DNA of 41,696 nt, from the NCBI GenBank assembly GCA_026932425.1, contig JAIXKN010000059.1:33519-75214 (forward strand). The letters are read 5' to 3'. This stretch comes from Burkholderiales bacterium. GTDB taxonomy: Bacteria > Pseudomonadota > Gammaproteobacteria > Burkholderiales > Burkholderiaceae_C. A model generated the notes under the pieces. It was given only the letters and a program-made list of their open reading frames with translations. It searched no databases and had not been told where the DNA came from. A program made the translations under genes and the position numbers. Each line of letters opens with the position of its first letter. The stretch's first letter is position 1. Positions 18,916 to 27,956 of the stretch are shown piece by piece.

Positions 18916-20060
18916 CTTCCCTCCTCGCCTCGTCCTTTCGCTTTGGCGGCCCGCAGCCAGCCGTCGGCGAGCCAGCCGCCGAGCACTTCCCGCGCCTGCG
19001 CGCTGAGCAAGGCGCAGTCCGCCGCCGAGAGCCCGCGTGCATCGGCGAGCCGGCGCAGCAGCCGCGCATCGCGGCCGCCGACACGGAACGACTCGCCGTT
19101 GATGTAGACATGCCGCGCGTCGTAGAGCATGCGCGTGCGCCGGTCCAGATGAACGCCATGCTCCAGCGAGCCGCCGGCGCCATCCTCGAACCAGACCCGG
19201 GGCTTGGGCTCGCTCAGCACCTCGCCCAGCGCCCGGGCAAGCGCGCCGGGTTCGCGCAGCCGACTTGCCACCGCCTGCCGCGCGAAATCGACCAGGGCCG
19301 CCGGGATCTCGCCCGGATTCGCGACCGCCGGCTGTCCGCGATCCCGGTAGTGCTGCGCCACGCACTCGTCGTCGAGATCCGCGAGGCGCTGCAGCAGTTC
19401 GGCGGCCAGGCCTTGCGCCTCGGGTGTGCGGAAACCCACCGAGCAGCCCAGACATTCGCCGCCGAAGGCTTCGCCATCGTGGCCCCACAGCGGCGGCAGG
19501 TAGAGCAGGTCGCCGGGCTCGAGCACCCATTCGTCCTCGGGCTCGAAGCGGCGCAGGATGCGCAAGGGCAGGCCCTCGATCCAGCTCGGGTCCGCGACCC
19601 GCCCGACGCGCCAGCGCCGCCGCCCCGCAAGCTGCAGCAGAAAGACGTCGTAGGCGTCGATGTGCGGGCCCACGCCGCCGCCCTCGCTCGCCCACGAGAT
19701 CATCAGATCGTCGAAGCGCGCCTCGGGCACGAAGCGAAACGGCTCGACCAGCTCGCGCGCTGCATCCAGGTGCAGATCCAGGCCTTGCACGAGCACCGTC
19801 CAGCCCGATGTCGCGACCGGCGGCAGCGAGCGGCGCGGCAGCGGCCCGTGCCGCACTTCCCAGGCCGTGCCCTGGCGCCGCACGAAGCGCGATTCGACGT
19901 CGTCGCTGGCCGCCAGCGCGAAGAGCTGCGCGCGCGACAGCGGCGCCTGCACGCCCGGCCAGGCCCGGCGCACGAGCAGCGGCTTCCTGCCCCAGTGGCG
20001 GCGCATGAACTGCGCCGGCGAGAGTCCGCCCAGCAGCGGGATCCTGGCGTCGACATCCAT
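18912..20060 (-). CDS. roxA: Ribosomal protein L16 arginine hydroxylase RoxA/YcfD-like (JmjC cupin)
   Basis: 382 residues, close to E. coli YcfD (373). It begins LLGGLSPAQFMRRHWGRKPLL, the hallmark of this subfamily. The 2-oxoglutarate/Fe(II) site is complete: His133 and Asp135 in VGPHIDAYDVF, and His194 in LPPLWGHDGEAFG. Conserved AGRRRWRVG and CSVGFRTP follow, then a C-terminal dimerisation/winged-helix region. RoxA hydroxylates an arginine of ribosomal protein L16 (uL16). The ATG at 20060 is preceded not by a Shine-Dalgarno but by CAGAAT exactly 6 nt upstream, suggesting a leaderless transcript. It diverges from the SlyD-like gene across 41 bp. Confidence 0.92.
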   Translation of the reverse strand: MDVDARIPLLGGLSPAQFMRRHWGRKPLLVRRAWPGVQAPLSRAQLFALAASDDVESRFVRRQGTAWEVRHGPLPRRSLPPVATSGWTVLVQGLDLHLDAARELVEPFRFVPEARFDDLMISWASEGGGVGPHIDAYDVFLLQLAGRRRWRVGRVADPSWIEGLPLRILRRFEPEDEWVLEPGDLLYLPPLWGHDGEAFGGECLGCSVGFRTPEAQGLAAELLQRLADLDDECVAQHYRDRGQPAVANPGEIPAALVDFARQAVASRLREPGALARALGEVLSEPKPRVWFEDGAGGSLEHGVHLDRRTRMLYDARHVYINGESFRVGGRDARLLRRLADARGLSAADCALLSAQAREVLGGWLADGWLRAAKAKGRGEEGR

Positions 20061-20066
20061 CCGGGC

Positions 20067-20095
20067 ATTCTGACCCCTGGGTGCCGTGCGATCAT
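20067..20095. promoter_or_regulatory. Candidate overlapping divergent leaderless promoters of roxA and the slyD-like gene
   Basis: For roxA (minus) the -10-like CAGAAT is at 20067-20072; for the slyD-like gene (plus) GATCAT is at 20090-20095. Each lies exactly 6 nt before its start codon and 17 bp from the other, so each occupies the position of the other's -35. Both match only four of six consensus bases, so this rests mainly on geometry and on the lack of Shine-Dalgarno sequences. Confidence 0.35.
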
Positions 20096-20101
20096 TGATC
20101 C

Positions 20102-20635
20102 ATGCACATCGAAGCGCCCTGCGTCGTCACGCTCACCTGGACCCTGTCCGACGCCCAGAACCGGCCCCTGGACGAACTGCAGACGCCGGTGGAATTCCTC
20201 GTCGGCGGCGACGACCTGTTCGCGCGCATCGAGGAGGCGCTGGCAGGGCACGAGCCCGGCGAGGAGCTGAGCGTGCAGCTCGAGCCCGAGCACGCCTTCG
20301 GCGAGTACCGGCCCGAGCTCGTCTGCTTCGAGGACCGCAAGCTCTTCCCGCAGCAGCTCGAGACCGGCATGGCCTTCGAGGGCCTGCCCGCCGGCGCCGC
20401 GACGCCGGACATGCCCTCCGACGCGATCTACCACGTCACCGAGATCTACCCCTCGCACGTCGTGCTCGACGGCAACCACCCGCTGGCAGGCATGGCGCTG
20501 CGGCTGCGCATCAAGGTCGTTGCCGTGCGCGAAGCCACCGAGGACGAGATTGCCGCACGCAGCGTCGGCTCGGCCGCGCCGCTCTTCGATGTCGCGATCG
20601 CTGCCCGCGCGCGCCACGACGACACGCTGCACTGA
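20102..20635 (+). CDS. SlyD-like FKBP-type peptidyl-prolyl cis-trans isomerase
   Basis: 177 residues. It has an FKBP core with an inserted flap as in SlyD: LDELQTPVEFLVGG, LAGHEPGEELSVQLEPEHAFGEY and DGNHPLAGMALRLRIKVV are diagnostic (G-x-x-x-G-E, HAFGEY, DGNHPLAG). SlyD-type enzymes combine prolyl isomerase and chaperone activity in the cytoplasm. The His/Cys-rich metal-binding tail of E. coli SlyD is absent; the tail here is plain Ala/Arg/Asp. The ATG at 20102 has no Shine-Dalgarno and only GATCAT six bases upstream. It diverges from roxA, and both are ribosome/protein-folding functions. Confidence 0.92.
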   Translation: MHIEAPCVVTLTWTLSDAQNRPLDELQTPVEFLVGGDDLFARIEEALAGHEPGEELSVQLEPEHAFGEYRPELVCFEDRKLFPQQLETGMAFEGLPAGAATPDMPSDAIYHVTEIYPSHVVLDGNHPLAGMALRLRIKVVAVREATEDEIAARSVGSAAPLFDVAIAARARHDDTLH

Positions 20636-20667
20636 GCGCAGGGGCCCGGTCCGGCTTCCGTCCGCTT

Positions 20668-21117
20668 TCAGCCCCGCCCGGTCGAACCGAAGCCGCCCTC
20701 GCCGCGCTGCGAGACCGCGAACTCCTCGACGCGCTGGAACGCGGCCTGCACCACCGGGACGATCACCATCTGCGCGATGCGCTCGAGCGGCTCGATCGTG
20801 TACGGGCGCTGCGAGCGGTTCCAGCAGCTGACCATCAGCGGACCCTGGTAGTCGCTGTCGATCAGGCCGACGAGGTTGCCGAGCACGATGCCGTGCCGGT
20901 GCCCGAGCCCCGAACGCGGCAGCAGCATCGCCGCGAGACCCGGGTCCCCGATGTGGATCGCGAGGCCCGTCGGGATCAGCTCGGCCTGGCCCGGCTGCAG
21001 CATGAGCGGCGCGGCGATGCACGCGCGCAAGTCCAGCCCCGCGCTGCCGGGCGTCGCGTACGCGGGCAGCGTGCCTTCGATGCGCGCATCGAGCAGCTTG
21101 AGCTCGATCGTCGTCAT
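20668..21117 (-). CDS. dut: Deoxyuridine 5'-triphosphate nucleotidohydrolase (dUTPase)
   Basis: 149 residues. All five trimeric dUTPase motifs are present: GSAGLDL (24-30), [10 protein letters not shown] (67-76), GLIDSDYQG (84-92), ERIAQ (112-116) and the C-terminal GEGGFGSTG (139-147). The enzyme hydrolyses dUTP to dUMP and pyrophosphate, supplying thymidylate precursor and keeping uracil out of DNA. ATG 21117 overlaps the coaBC stop in ATGA, so it is translationally coupled to coaBC; the coaBC-dut pair is common in proteobacteria. Confidence 0.97.
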   Translation of the reverse strand: MTTIELKLLDARIEGTLPAYATPGSAGLDLRACIAAPLMLQPGQAELIPTGLAIHIGDPGLAAMLLPRSGLGHRHGIVLGNLVGLIDSDYQGPLMVSCWNRSQRPYTIEPLERIAQMVIVPVVQAAFQRVEEFAVSQRGEGGFGSTGRG

Positions 21118-22340
21118 GCGCCGCGCGGCTCGAAGCGTTCGGCGATCACCCGCACGAGTTCGCGCGCCAGCGTGATCTTGCTCGCCGGCGCGAGCTCGAC
21201 CTCGCCGGCGGCATCGACCAGCACGAGCTGGTTCTCGTCGCGCCCGAAGGTTGCCGGGCCGATGTTGCCGACGATGAGCGGCACGCCCTTGCGCTGCAGC
21301 TTCTCGCGCGCGTGCCGCACGAGGTCGTGGCTTTCGGCGGCAAAGCCCACGCACCAGGGGCGATCGCCCGCCGGCAGCCGCGCGACGGTGGCCAGGATGT
21401 CCGGGTTCTCGACCAGTTCGAGATTCGGCACGCGACCGCTGCCGTCCTTCTTCAGCTTCTGCTCGCCGGCGCTGGCCGGGCGCCAGTCGGCCACCGCCGC
21501 GGTGGCCACGAAGATGTCGTGCTGCGGCGCCCGCGGCAGTACCGCATCGAGCATCTCGCGCGCGCTGCCGACGTCGATGCGCCGCACCTGCCGCGGGGTC
21601 GGCAGGTGCACCGGGCCGGCCACCAGCGTCACCTGGGCGCCCGCCTCGGCCGCGGCACGCGCGAGCGCGAAGCCCATCTTGCCGCTCGAGTGATTGGTGA
21701 TGCCGCGCACCGGGTCGATGGCCTCGAAGGTCGGGCCCGCGGTGATCAGCACCCTGCGTCCGGCCAGCCGCTTGGGCTGGAAGAAGGCGACGAGCTCGTC
21801 GCACAGCTCGAGCGGCTCGAGCATGCGGCCGTCGCCGATCTCGCCGCAGGCCTGGTCGCCCGCGGCCGGGCCGAGCACCGTCGCACCGTCGGCCTTGACC
21901 TGCGCGACGTTGCGCTGCGTGGCCGGGTGCGCCCACATCTCGCGGTTCATCGCCGGGGCCAGCAGCAGCGGGCAGCGCTCGATCGGGCGCGCCAGGCACA
22001 GCAGGGCCAGCAGCTCGTCGGCGCGGCCGAGCGCGAGCTGCGCGATGAAGTCGGCGCTGGCCGGGGCGACGAGGATCGCATCGGCCTCGCGCGAGAGGTT
22101 GATGTGCGCCATGTTGTTGGGCTCGCGCGCGTCCCACTGGCTCGTCACCACGGGCTGCCCCGAGAGCGCCTGCATCGTCACCGGGGTGATGAACTGCATC
22201 GCCGCCTCGGTCATCACCACCTGCACGCGCGCACCGGCACGCACGAGCTCGCGCACGAGCTCGGCCGACTTGTAGCAGGCGATGCCGCCCGAGAGGCCCA
22301 GGACGATGCGCCGGTTCCGGAGTTCGAACTCGCTTGCCAT
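21114..22340 (-). CDS. coaBC: Bifunctional phosphopantothenoylcysteine decarboxylase / phosphopantothenate-cysteine ligase
   Basis: 408 residues. The N-terminal FMN-dependent CoaC half shows [15 protein letters not shown], active His79 (NNMAHINLS), the PAMNREMW clamp motif at 129-136 and Cys165 in [13 protein letters not shown]. The C-terminal CoaB half has [30 protein letters not shown] and the QKLKKDGSG motif. Together they convert 4'-phosphopantothenate and cysteine to 4'-phosphopantetheine in CoA synthesis. The ATG at 22340 has no Shine-Dalgarno; TAGAGT lies 8 nt upstream at 22349-22354. First gene of the coaBC-dut operon. Confidence 0.97.
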   Translation of the reverse strand: MASEFELRNRRIVLGLSGGIACYKSAELVRELVRAGARVQVVMTEAAMQFITPVTMQALSGQPVVTSQWDAREPNNMAHINLSREADAILVAPASADFIAQLALGRADELLALLCLARPIERCPLLLAPAMNREMWAHPATQRNVAQVKADGATVLGPAAGDQACGEIGDGRMLEPLELCDELVAFFQPKRLAGRRVLITAGPTFEAIDPVRGITNHSSGKMGFALARAAAEAGAQVTLVAGPVHLPTPRQVRRIDVGSAREMLDAVLPRAPQHDIFVATAAVADWRPASAGEQKLKKDGSGRVPNLELVENPDILATVARLPAGDRPWCVGFAAESHDLVRHAREKLQRKGVPLIVGNIGPATFGRDENQLVLVDAAGEVELAPASKITLARELVRVIAERFEPRGA

Positions 22341-22348
22341 GACGCGCG

Positions 22349-22354
22349 ACTCTA
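22349..22354 (-). promoter_or_regulatory. Candidate -10 element of coaBC, 8 nt before the start codon
   Basis: TAGAGT on the minus strand, four of six matches. The spacing implies a transcript starting at or within one or two bases of the ATG. No -35 seen. Confidence 0.3.
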
Positions 22355-22377
22355 GCAGTGCCCGCGGCAGCGCCGGA

Positions 22378-23151
<774 letters not shown>

Positions 23152-23269
23152 GTCCGCCTCGCTGCCAGGGCCTCGGGGCTGCAAGCCTATCAGCCCCTGA
23201 CGGTGATGCCGAGCGCTGCGACCGGACGCCAGCGGCGGACAGGCCGGCCGGCCCTCGGCCGCCGGCTTC

Positions 23270-23275
23270 TAGAAT
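23270..23275 (+). promoter_or_regulatory. Candidate -10 element of gmk, 8 nt before the start codon
   Basis: TAGAAT, five of six matches. The predicted start point is one or two bases before the ATG at 23284, and no Shine-Dalgarno is present, so gmk may be leaderless. -35 not evident. Confidence 0.4.
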
Positions 23276-23283
23276 GCCGGCGG

Positions 23284-23904
23284 ATGGAGACCCCCGGCAA
23301 CCTGTTCTGCGTCTCGGCCCCGAGCGGCACCGGCAAGTCCAGCCTCGTCAAGGCGCTGCTCGAGCTCGATTCGCACCTGTCGGTGTCGGTCTCGCACACG
23401 ACGCGCGCGCCGCGCGGCCAGGAGCAGAACGGCCGCGAATACTGGTTCGTGGCCGAGCCCGAATTCCGGGCGATGGTCGAACGCGACGAGTTCGTCGAAT
23501 GGGCGCAGGTGCACGGCAACCTCTACGGCACCAGCGGCAAGGCCTTGCAGGCGCGCTTGCAGCGCGGGGAGGACGTGGTCCTCGAGATCGACTGGCAGGG
23601 CGCGCTCCAGATCCGCCAGCGCTTCCCGCACGCGGTGCTCGTCTTCATCCTGCCGCCGAGCTGGGACGAGCTGCGCCAGCGCCTGATGCGCCGCGGCGAG
23701 GACAGCGCCGCGGTGATCGAGCAGCGCATGGGCAATGCCCGCAAGGAAGTGGCCCAGGCGCGGCACTTCGACTTTGTTATCATCAATGCTTTGTTCGAGA
23801 CGGCGCTCTTTGACCTCAAGACGGTCGTGCACTCGCAGCGCCTGAAGTACAGCGCACAGCTGCGCAACCGCTCGCAGGTCTTTGCCGCGCTCGACCTGAT
23901 CTGA
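23284..23904 (+). CDS. gmk: Guanylate kinase
   Basis: 206 residues, standard length. The P-loop is [10 protein letters not shown] (11-20), followed by [21 protein letters not shown], the GMP-binding [16 protein letters not shown] and [10 protein letters not shown]; the lid [12 protein letters not shown] and the C-terminal VVHSQRL complete it. It phosphorylates GMP to GDP and so feeds both GTP and ppGpp synthesis. The ATG at 23284 matches the family start. It heads the gmk-rpoZ operon, with rpoZ 31 nt downstream; spoT follows after a terminator, as in many proteobacteria. Confidence 0.97.
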   Translation: METPGNLFCVSAPSGTGKSSLVKALLELDSHLSVSVSHTTRAPRGQEQNGREYWFVAEPEFRAMVERDEFVEWAQVHGNLYGTSGKALQARLQRGEDVVLEIDWQGALQIRQRFPHAVLVFILPPSWDELRQRLMRRGEDSAAVIEQRMGNARKEVAQARHFDFVIINALFETALFDLKTVVHSQRLKYSAQLRNRSQVFAALDLI

Positions 23905-23935
23905 ACCGAACACGCCCCGCGCGAGGACGCCCGTC

Positions 23936-24139
23936 ATGGCCCGCATCACCGTCGAAGACTGCCTGGACAAGATCCCCAACCGCTTCCAGCTCGTGCTTGC
24001 GGCCACCTACCGCGCCCGCATGCTCAGCCAGGGCCACGCACCCAAGGTCGAGGCGCGCAACAAGCCCGGCGTGACTGCGCTGCGCGAGGTCGCGGCGGGC
24101 CAGGTCGGCCTGGAGATGCTGCGCAAGGTCCCGGTCTGA
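23936..24139 (+). CDS. rpoZ: RNA polymerase omega subunit
   Basis: 67 residues, the usual length for betaproteobacterial omega. [28 protein letters not shown] is the hallmark N terminus, and [20 protein letters not shown] is conserved. Omega assists folding of the beta' subunit and forms one of the ppGpp sites on RNA polymerase in proteobacteria. GAGG lies 9 nt before the ATG. Neighbouring gmk, spoT and greB all bear on ppGpp or RNA polymerase. Confidence 0.97.
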   Translation: MARITVEDCLDKIPNRFQLVLAATYRARMLSQGHAPKVEARNKPGVTALREVAAGQVGLEMLRKVPV

Positions 24140-24201
24140 TGCGCTGAGAAACGGCCCGGACCCGGCTTCGGCACGGCCGACCGGGGTTCGCCGAAGCAAC
24201 G

Positions 24202-24227
24202 AGGGGCGCCCGCTGGCGCCCCTTTTT
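24202..24227 (+). terminator. Intrinsic terminator after rpoZ
   Basis: AGGGGCGCC and GGCGCCCCT form a perfect 9-bp stem with loop CGCT, followed by TTTTT. It lies 62 nt after the rpoZ stop and 70 nt before spoT, so spoT should have its own promoter. Confidence 0.85.
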
Positions 24228-24283
24228 CGTCCCTACGGGCCATCGCCCATTCATCCGGTCGCGGGCAAACCCTGCAGGATGAC

Positions 24284-24289
24284 TTAAAT
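24284..24289 (+). promoter_or_regulatory. Candidate -10 element of spoT, 7 nt before the start codon
   Basis: TTAAAT, or TAAATT one base later, each four of six matches, is the only A/T-rich patch between the rpoZ terminator and the ATG at 24297. It would produce an almost leaderless spoT mRNA. No -35 is evident. Confidence 0.35.
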
Positions 24290-24296
24290 TCGGCGC

Positions 24297-26603
24297 ATGG
24301 GGATCCGATCGCTGGCCGCCGAGTTCCTGCCCAGTGCGCTGCACGGGCTGGGCCGCATTTCCCATCCGCCACCAGCAGCGAAGTCGGAGAACGTCTCGAC
24401 CTTCACCGCGCTGAGCGAGAAGCTCGGCTACCTCTCCAAGGCAGAGCTCAAGCAGGTCCGCGAGGCCTACAAGTTCGCCGAGAAGGCACACGAGGGCACC
24501 TTCCGCCACAGTGGCGAGCCCTATATCACGCACCCGCTGGCGGTGGCCGGCCTCGTTGCCGACTGGCGACTGGACGTGCAGGCGGTGATGGCCGCGCTGA
24601 TGCACGACTCGATGGAGGACTGCGACGTCACCAAGGCGCAGATCGCCGAGCTCTTCGGTACACCGACCGCGGACCTGGTCGACGGATTGACCAAGCTGGA
24701 CAAGCTCCAGTTCAACACGCGCGAGGAAAGCCAGGCCGAGTCGTTCCGCAAGATGCTGCTGGCGATGGCGCGCGACGTCCGCGTGATCCTCGTCAAGCTC
24801 GCCGACCGGCTGCACAACATGCGCACGATGGGCGCGATGCCCTCGGACAAGCGCCACCGCATCGCGCGCGAAACGCTCGAGATCTACGCCCCGATCGCGC
24901 ACCGCTTCGGCCTGAACCAGACCTTCCTCGAGCTGCAGGACCTGTCCTTCGAGCAGCTTCACCCCTGGCGGCACTCGACGCTGTCCAAGGCGGTGGCACG
25001 CGCGCGCGGGACGCGACGCAACCTCGTCGACCGCGTGCAGGAGGAGGTCGAGCGCGCATTCGCCAAGCAGAAGATCCGTGTGCAGGTCTTCGGGCGCGAG
25101 AAGTCGGTCTACAGCATCTACCGCAAGATGCGCGAGAAGCACACCGACTTCGCCGAGGTCACCGACATCTTCGGCTTTCGGATCGTCGTCTCGACGCTGC
25201 CGGAGTGCTATCTGGCGCTGGGCGTGCTGCACCAGCTCTACCAGCCGATGCCCGGGCGCTTCAAGGACTACATCGCGATCCCCAAGGCCAACGGCTACCA
25301 GTCGCTGCACACGACCCTCGTCAGCCCGCTGGGCACGGCGGTGGAGTTTCAGATCCGCACCGAGGCGATGCACGCGGTCGCCGAGAAGGGCGTGGCCGCG
25401 CACTGGCTCTACAAGAGCGGCGAGAAGCGAAGGAACGGCAAGGAGAGCCGGGAGCCCAGGGGCCTGGATCCGCAGCAGCTGGGCACGCTGCTGCTGCAGA
25501 GCCTGGTCGACATCCAGGACGAGACGCGCGACCCGACCGAGTTCCTCGAGCACGTGAAGATCGACCTCTATCCCGACGCCGTCTACGTCTTCACGCCCCG
25601 CAGCAAGATCCTGGCGCTGCCGCGCGGCGCCACGCCTGTGGACTTCGCCTATGCGATCCACTCCGACGTCGGCGACCATGCGGTCGCGGCCAAGGTCAAC
25701 GGCGAGCCGGTCTCGCTGCGAACCGAGCTGCACAGCGGCGACGTGATCGAGATCATCACCGCACCGGGTGCGCGCCCCAACCCGGCCTGGCTCAACAGCG
25801 TGCGCACCGGACGCGCGCGCTCCAAGATCCGCCACTACCTCAAGAACATGGAGCAGGAGGAGTCGCGCGCGATGGGCGAGAAGATGCTCGCCCAGGCGAT
25901 GCGCGCCGAAGGCCTGCAGATGCCCTCGGCGGACCCGACCGACAGCGAGAGCGCGGCGCTGTGGCAGCAGCTCACGCGCTGGAGCGGCAACCGCAACCGC
26001 GGCGAGCTGCTGGTCGACATCGCGCTCGGCCGCAAGATCGCGATCATCGTCGCCAAGCGCCTGACCGACCTGATGCTGGAGCGCGGCGCGCGCCCGGATG
26101 CGGTGACGCTGACGCTCGGGCGCTTCGCCACCGACGAGGCCGCGCCGGCACAGAGCGTCGTCTTCGTCGATGGCAGCGAAGGCGCCTCGGTGCAGCTGGC
26201 GCCCTGCTGCCGCCCGATCCCGGGCGACGCCATCGTCGGCTACCTCGGCCGCGGCGAAGGCCTCGTCGTCCACACCGCCGAATGCCGCACCGGCAAGCGC
26301 CTCTACGAACGCGACAGCGAACGGTGGATGCAGGTCGAGTGGGCCGAGGAACTCACGCGCACTTTCGAGACCAGTGTCACGGTGCTCGTCAACAACGGCA
26401 AGGGCGTGCTGGCACAGGTGGCGGCGGCCATCGCCGGCGCCGAGGCCGACATCCGTCACCTCGACATGGGCCCGGAGACCGCCGCCGAGACCACCGAGCT
26501 GCGGCTGCTGCTGAGCGTGCGCGACCGCGTGCACCTGGCCGACGTGCTGCGCGCGCTGCGCCGCAGCCCGGTCGTGCTGCGCGTCTGGCGCGTCAAGCCT
26601 TGA
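24297..26603 (+). CDS. spoT: Bifunctional (p)ppGpp synthetase/hydrolase SpoT/Rel
   Basis: 768 residues. The hydrolase domain keeps its HD signature (HDSMED, His103-Asp104...Glu107-Asp108). The synthetase domain has FGREKSVYSIYRKM, DIFGFRIVV, the RFKD motif in GRFKDYIAIP and YQSLHTT. The RxKD type marks bifunctional enzymes rather than RelA. A TGS domain (DAVYVFTPRSKILALPRGAT) and a C-terminal ACT domain ending RVKP follow; a CCRPIPGD-type motif is present as CCRPIPGDAIVG. It sets ppGpp levels during starvation. The first 30 residues are variable. The ATG at 24297 has no Shine-Dalgarno. Its last 11 bases overlap the end of the converging greB gene. Confidence 0.96.
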   Translation: MGIRSLAAEFLPSALHGLGRISHPPPAAKSENVSTFTALSEKLGYLSKAELKQVREAYKFAEKAHEGTFRHSGEPYITHPLAVAGLVADWRLDVQAVMAALMHDSMEDCDVTKAQIAELFGTPTADLVDGLTKLDKLQFNTREESQAESFRKMLLAMARDVRVILVKLADRLHNMRTMGAMPSDKRHRIARETLEIYAPIAHRFGLNQTFLELQDLSFEQLHPWRHSTLSKAVARARGTRRNLVDRVQEEVERAFAKQKIRVQVFGREKSVYSIYRKMREKHTDFAEVTDIFGFRIVVSTLPECYLALGVLHQLYQPMPGRFKDYIAIPKANGYQSLHTTLVSPLGTAVEFQIRTEAMHAVAEKGVAAHWLYKSGEKRRNGKESREPRGLDPQQLGTLLLQSLVDIQDETRDPTEFLEHVKIDLYPDAVYVFTPRSKILALPRGATPVDFAYAIHSDVGDHAVAAKVNGEPVSLRTELHSGDVIEIITAPGARPNPAWLNSVRTGRARSKIRHYLKNMEQEESRAMGEKMLAQAMRAEGLQMPSADPTDSESAALWQQLTRWSGNRNRGELLVDIALGRKIAIIVAKRLTDLMLERGARPDAVTLTLGRFATDEAAPAQSVVFVDGSEGASVQLAPCCRPIPGDAIVGYLGRGEGLVVHTAECRTGKRLYERDSERWMQVEWAEELTRTFETSVTVLVNNGKGVLAQVAAAIAGAEADIRHLDMGPETAAETTELRLLLSVRDRVHLADVLRALRRSPVVLRVWRVKP

Positions 26604-27174
26604 CGCCGCCCCCGGGTGCAGGGTAGCGCACCTCGATCACCTCGATGCGCTCGACGCCGGCCGGCGTCACCAGTTGCACCTCGTCGCCCTCGTGCGCCTT
26701 GAGCAGCGCGCGTGCGATCGGGCTCACCCAGCTCACCTCGCCGGCGAGGCTGTCCGCCTCGTCGATGCCCTTGATCGTCACCGTGCGCTGCTGGCCGCCG
26801 GCGTCCGCGTAGGTCACGGTGGCCCCGAAGAACACCTGGTCGCTGCCGTGGTGCACACTCGGGTCGACGACCTCGGCGAGGTCCAGCCGCTTGGTGAGGA
26901 AGCGGATCCGCCGGTCGATCTCGCGCAGCCGCTTCTTGCCGTAGAGGTAATCGCCGTTCTCGCTGCGATCGCCGTTCTTCGCGGCCCACGAGACGGTCTC
27001 GACCATGCGCGGGCGCTCCTCGTCGAGCAAGGCCTGCAGCTCGCTGCGCAGCCGCTGGTAACCCGGCGGCGTCAGGTAGTTGCGCGTGCCCGCGGGCAGC
27101 GGCGACAGCTGGGGGTCATCGTCCGGCACGTCCGGATCGGGCGCGTCGCTCTCGCGCGTGAAGGCCTTGTTCAT
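26593..27174 (-). CDS. greB: Transcript cleavage factor GreB
   Basis: 193 residues. A roughly 30-residue acidic N-terminal extension precedes the usual GreB body: YLTPPGYQRLRSELQALLDEERP, the coiled-coil tip AAKNGDRSENGDYLYGKKRL (Asp and Glu that reach the polymerase active site), and a C-terminal FKBP-like domain (VFFGATVTYAD, GEVSWVSPIARALL). GreB stimulates cleavage of backtracked RNA. DRSENGDY distinguishes it from GreA (DLSENAEY), which is also in this window. Start ATG 27174, 37 nt downstream of the transporter gene, probably co-transcribed with it. Its stop lies inside the last codons of spoT on the other strand. Confidence 0.93.
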   Translation of the reverse strand: MNKAFTRESDAPDPDVPDDDPQLSPLPAGTRNYLTPPGYQRLRSELQALLDEERPRMVETVSWAAKNGDRSENGDYLYGKKRLREIDRRIRFLTKRLDLAEVVDPSVHHGSDQVFFGATVTYADAGGQQRTVTIKGIDEADSLAGEVSWVSPIARALLKAHEGDEVQLVTPAGVERIEVIEVRYPAPGGGVKA

Positions 27175-27211
27175 CACCCGGTTCCCGTCCCTGCGCCGCG
27201 CGGTGAACCGC

Positions 27212-27769
27212 TCAACGGCTGGTCGCCGGCGTCCAGGTCTGCAGCAGGGGCAACAGCGCGCGATAGGGCGCGAGCAGCAGCACCGCCATCGCCGCCTTGA
27301 CCGACAGATCGCCGCCGGCCAGCTGCATCCAGTTCTGCTCGCTGCCGCCGAAGGCCAGGAAGAAGAAGACACCGGTATCGACGACCGAGGCGACGAGCGA
27401 GCCGATCAGCGGCGCCTTCCACCAGCTCGCGCGACGCCATCGGTTGAAGACGAGGACGTCGAGCAGCTGCGAGCTGATGAAGGCCGCGCCCGAGGCCAGC
27501 GCGATGCGCCAGGGCGCAACCCAGCCCGAAAGACCGACCGCAACCGCGAAGCCGAGCCACGCGACGCGACGCGCCGCCGCAGGGCCCAGCGCGCGGTTCG
27601 TCAGATCGCAGACGAGGAACACCAGCGGGTAGGTGAACGCACCCCAGGTGAGCCAGTCGTTGATGACGAACTGCACCGCGAAGTTCGAGAGCACGATCAC
27701 CGCGACCATCGCGATGGCGGGGATGACGAGCGATTGCCAGCGCAGCGGCTTCGGTTGCACGGGATTCAT
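27212..27769 (-). CDS. yhhQ: Queuosine precursor transporter (YhhQ/VUT family)
   Basis: 185 residues with about six membrane segments. The family motifs FTYPLVFLVCDLTNRALG (with the Asp in the second segment), SGAAFISSQLLDVLVFN and SVVDTGVFFFLAF identify the VUT/YhhQ family, which imports preQ0 or preQ1 for synthesis of the modified tRNA nucleoside queuosine. The start is ATG 27769 (MNPVQPKPLRWQSLVIP); the frame is open further upstream but runs into the tRNA-Arg gene on the same strand, so that extension is spurious. Downstream it is followed by greB. Confidence 0.9.
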   Translation of the reverse strand: MNPVQPKPLRWQSLVIPAIAMVAVIVLSNFAVQFVINDWLTWGAFTYPLVFLVCDLTNRALGPAAARRVAWLGFAVAVGLSGWVAPWRIALASGAAFISSQLLDVLVFNRWRRASWWKAPLIGSLVASVVDTGVFFFLAFGGSEQNWMQLAGGDLSVKAAMAVLLLAPYRALLPLLQTWTPATSR

Positions 27770-27827
27770 GGCGGCTCGGGATCGTGGCCAGCGGTGCAGC
27801 AGCCGGTCCTGCTGCGCCGCAAAGAAG

Positions 27828-27843
27828 AACGGGCTAGCCCGTT
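27828..27843 (-). terminator. Terminator-like palindrome after tRNA-Arg
   Basis: AACGGG-CTAG-CCCGTT is a perfect palindrome, followed on the minus strand by CTTCTTT, and lies 25 nt beyond the tRNA 3' end. A near-copy of its left part (CAACGGGTTAGC, 27849-27860, versus CAACGGGCTAGC, 27833-27844) precedes it as a direct repeat. Confidence 0.55.
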
Positions 27844-27867
27844 GCGGTGCTAACCCGTTGCTGTTCG

Positions 27868-27944
27868 TGGCGCGGCTGGCAGGATTCGAACCCACGACCC
27901 CTTGGTTCGTAGCCAAGTACTCTATCCAACTGAGCTACAGCCGC
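27868..27944 (-). tRNA. tRNA-Arg(ACG)
   Basis: 77 nt with encoded CCA. The acceptor stem GCGGCTG pairs with CAGCCGC, the discriminator base is G, the D-arm is GCTCAGTTGGATAGAGT, and the anticodon loop CTACGAA closed by CTTGG/CCAAG gives anticodon ACG, normally edited to ICG to read CGU, CGC and CGA. T-loop TTCGAAT is canonical. Confidence 0.97.
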
Positions 27945-27956
27945 GCGAAGCATCGA

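Noticed and set aside
24024-26534. 836-residue minus-strand frame opposite spoT
   Set aside because: Antisense shadow of spoT, with His/Leu/Val-rich composition typical of such frames.
27770-27916. N-terminal extension of the queuosine-precursor transporter
   Set aside because: It would translate through the tRNA-Arg gene and its terminator; the family start is MNPVQPKPLRW at 27769.
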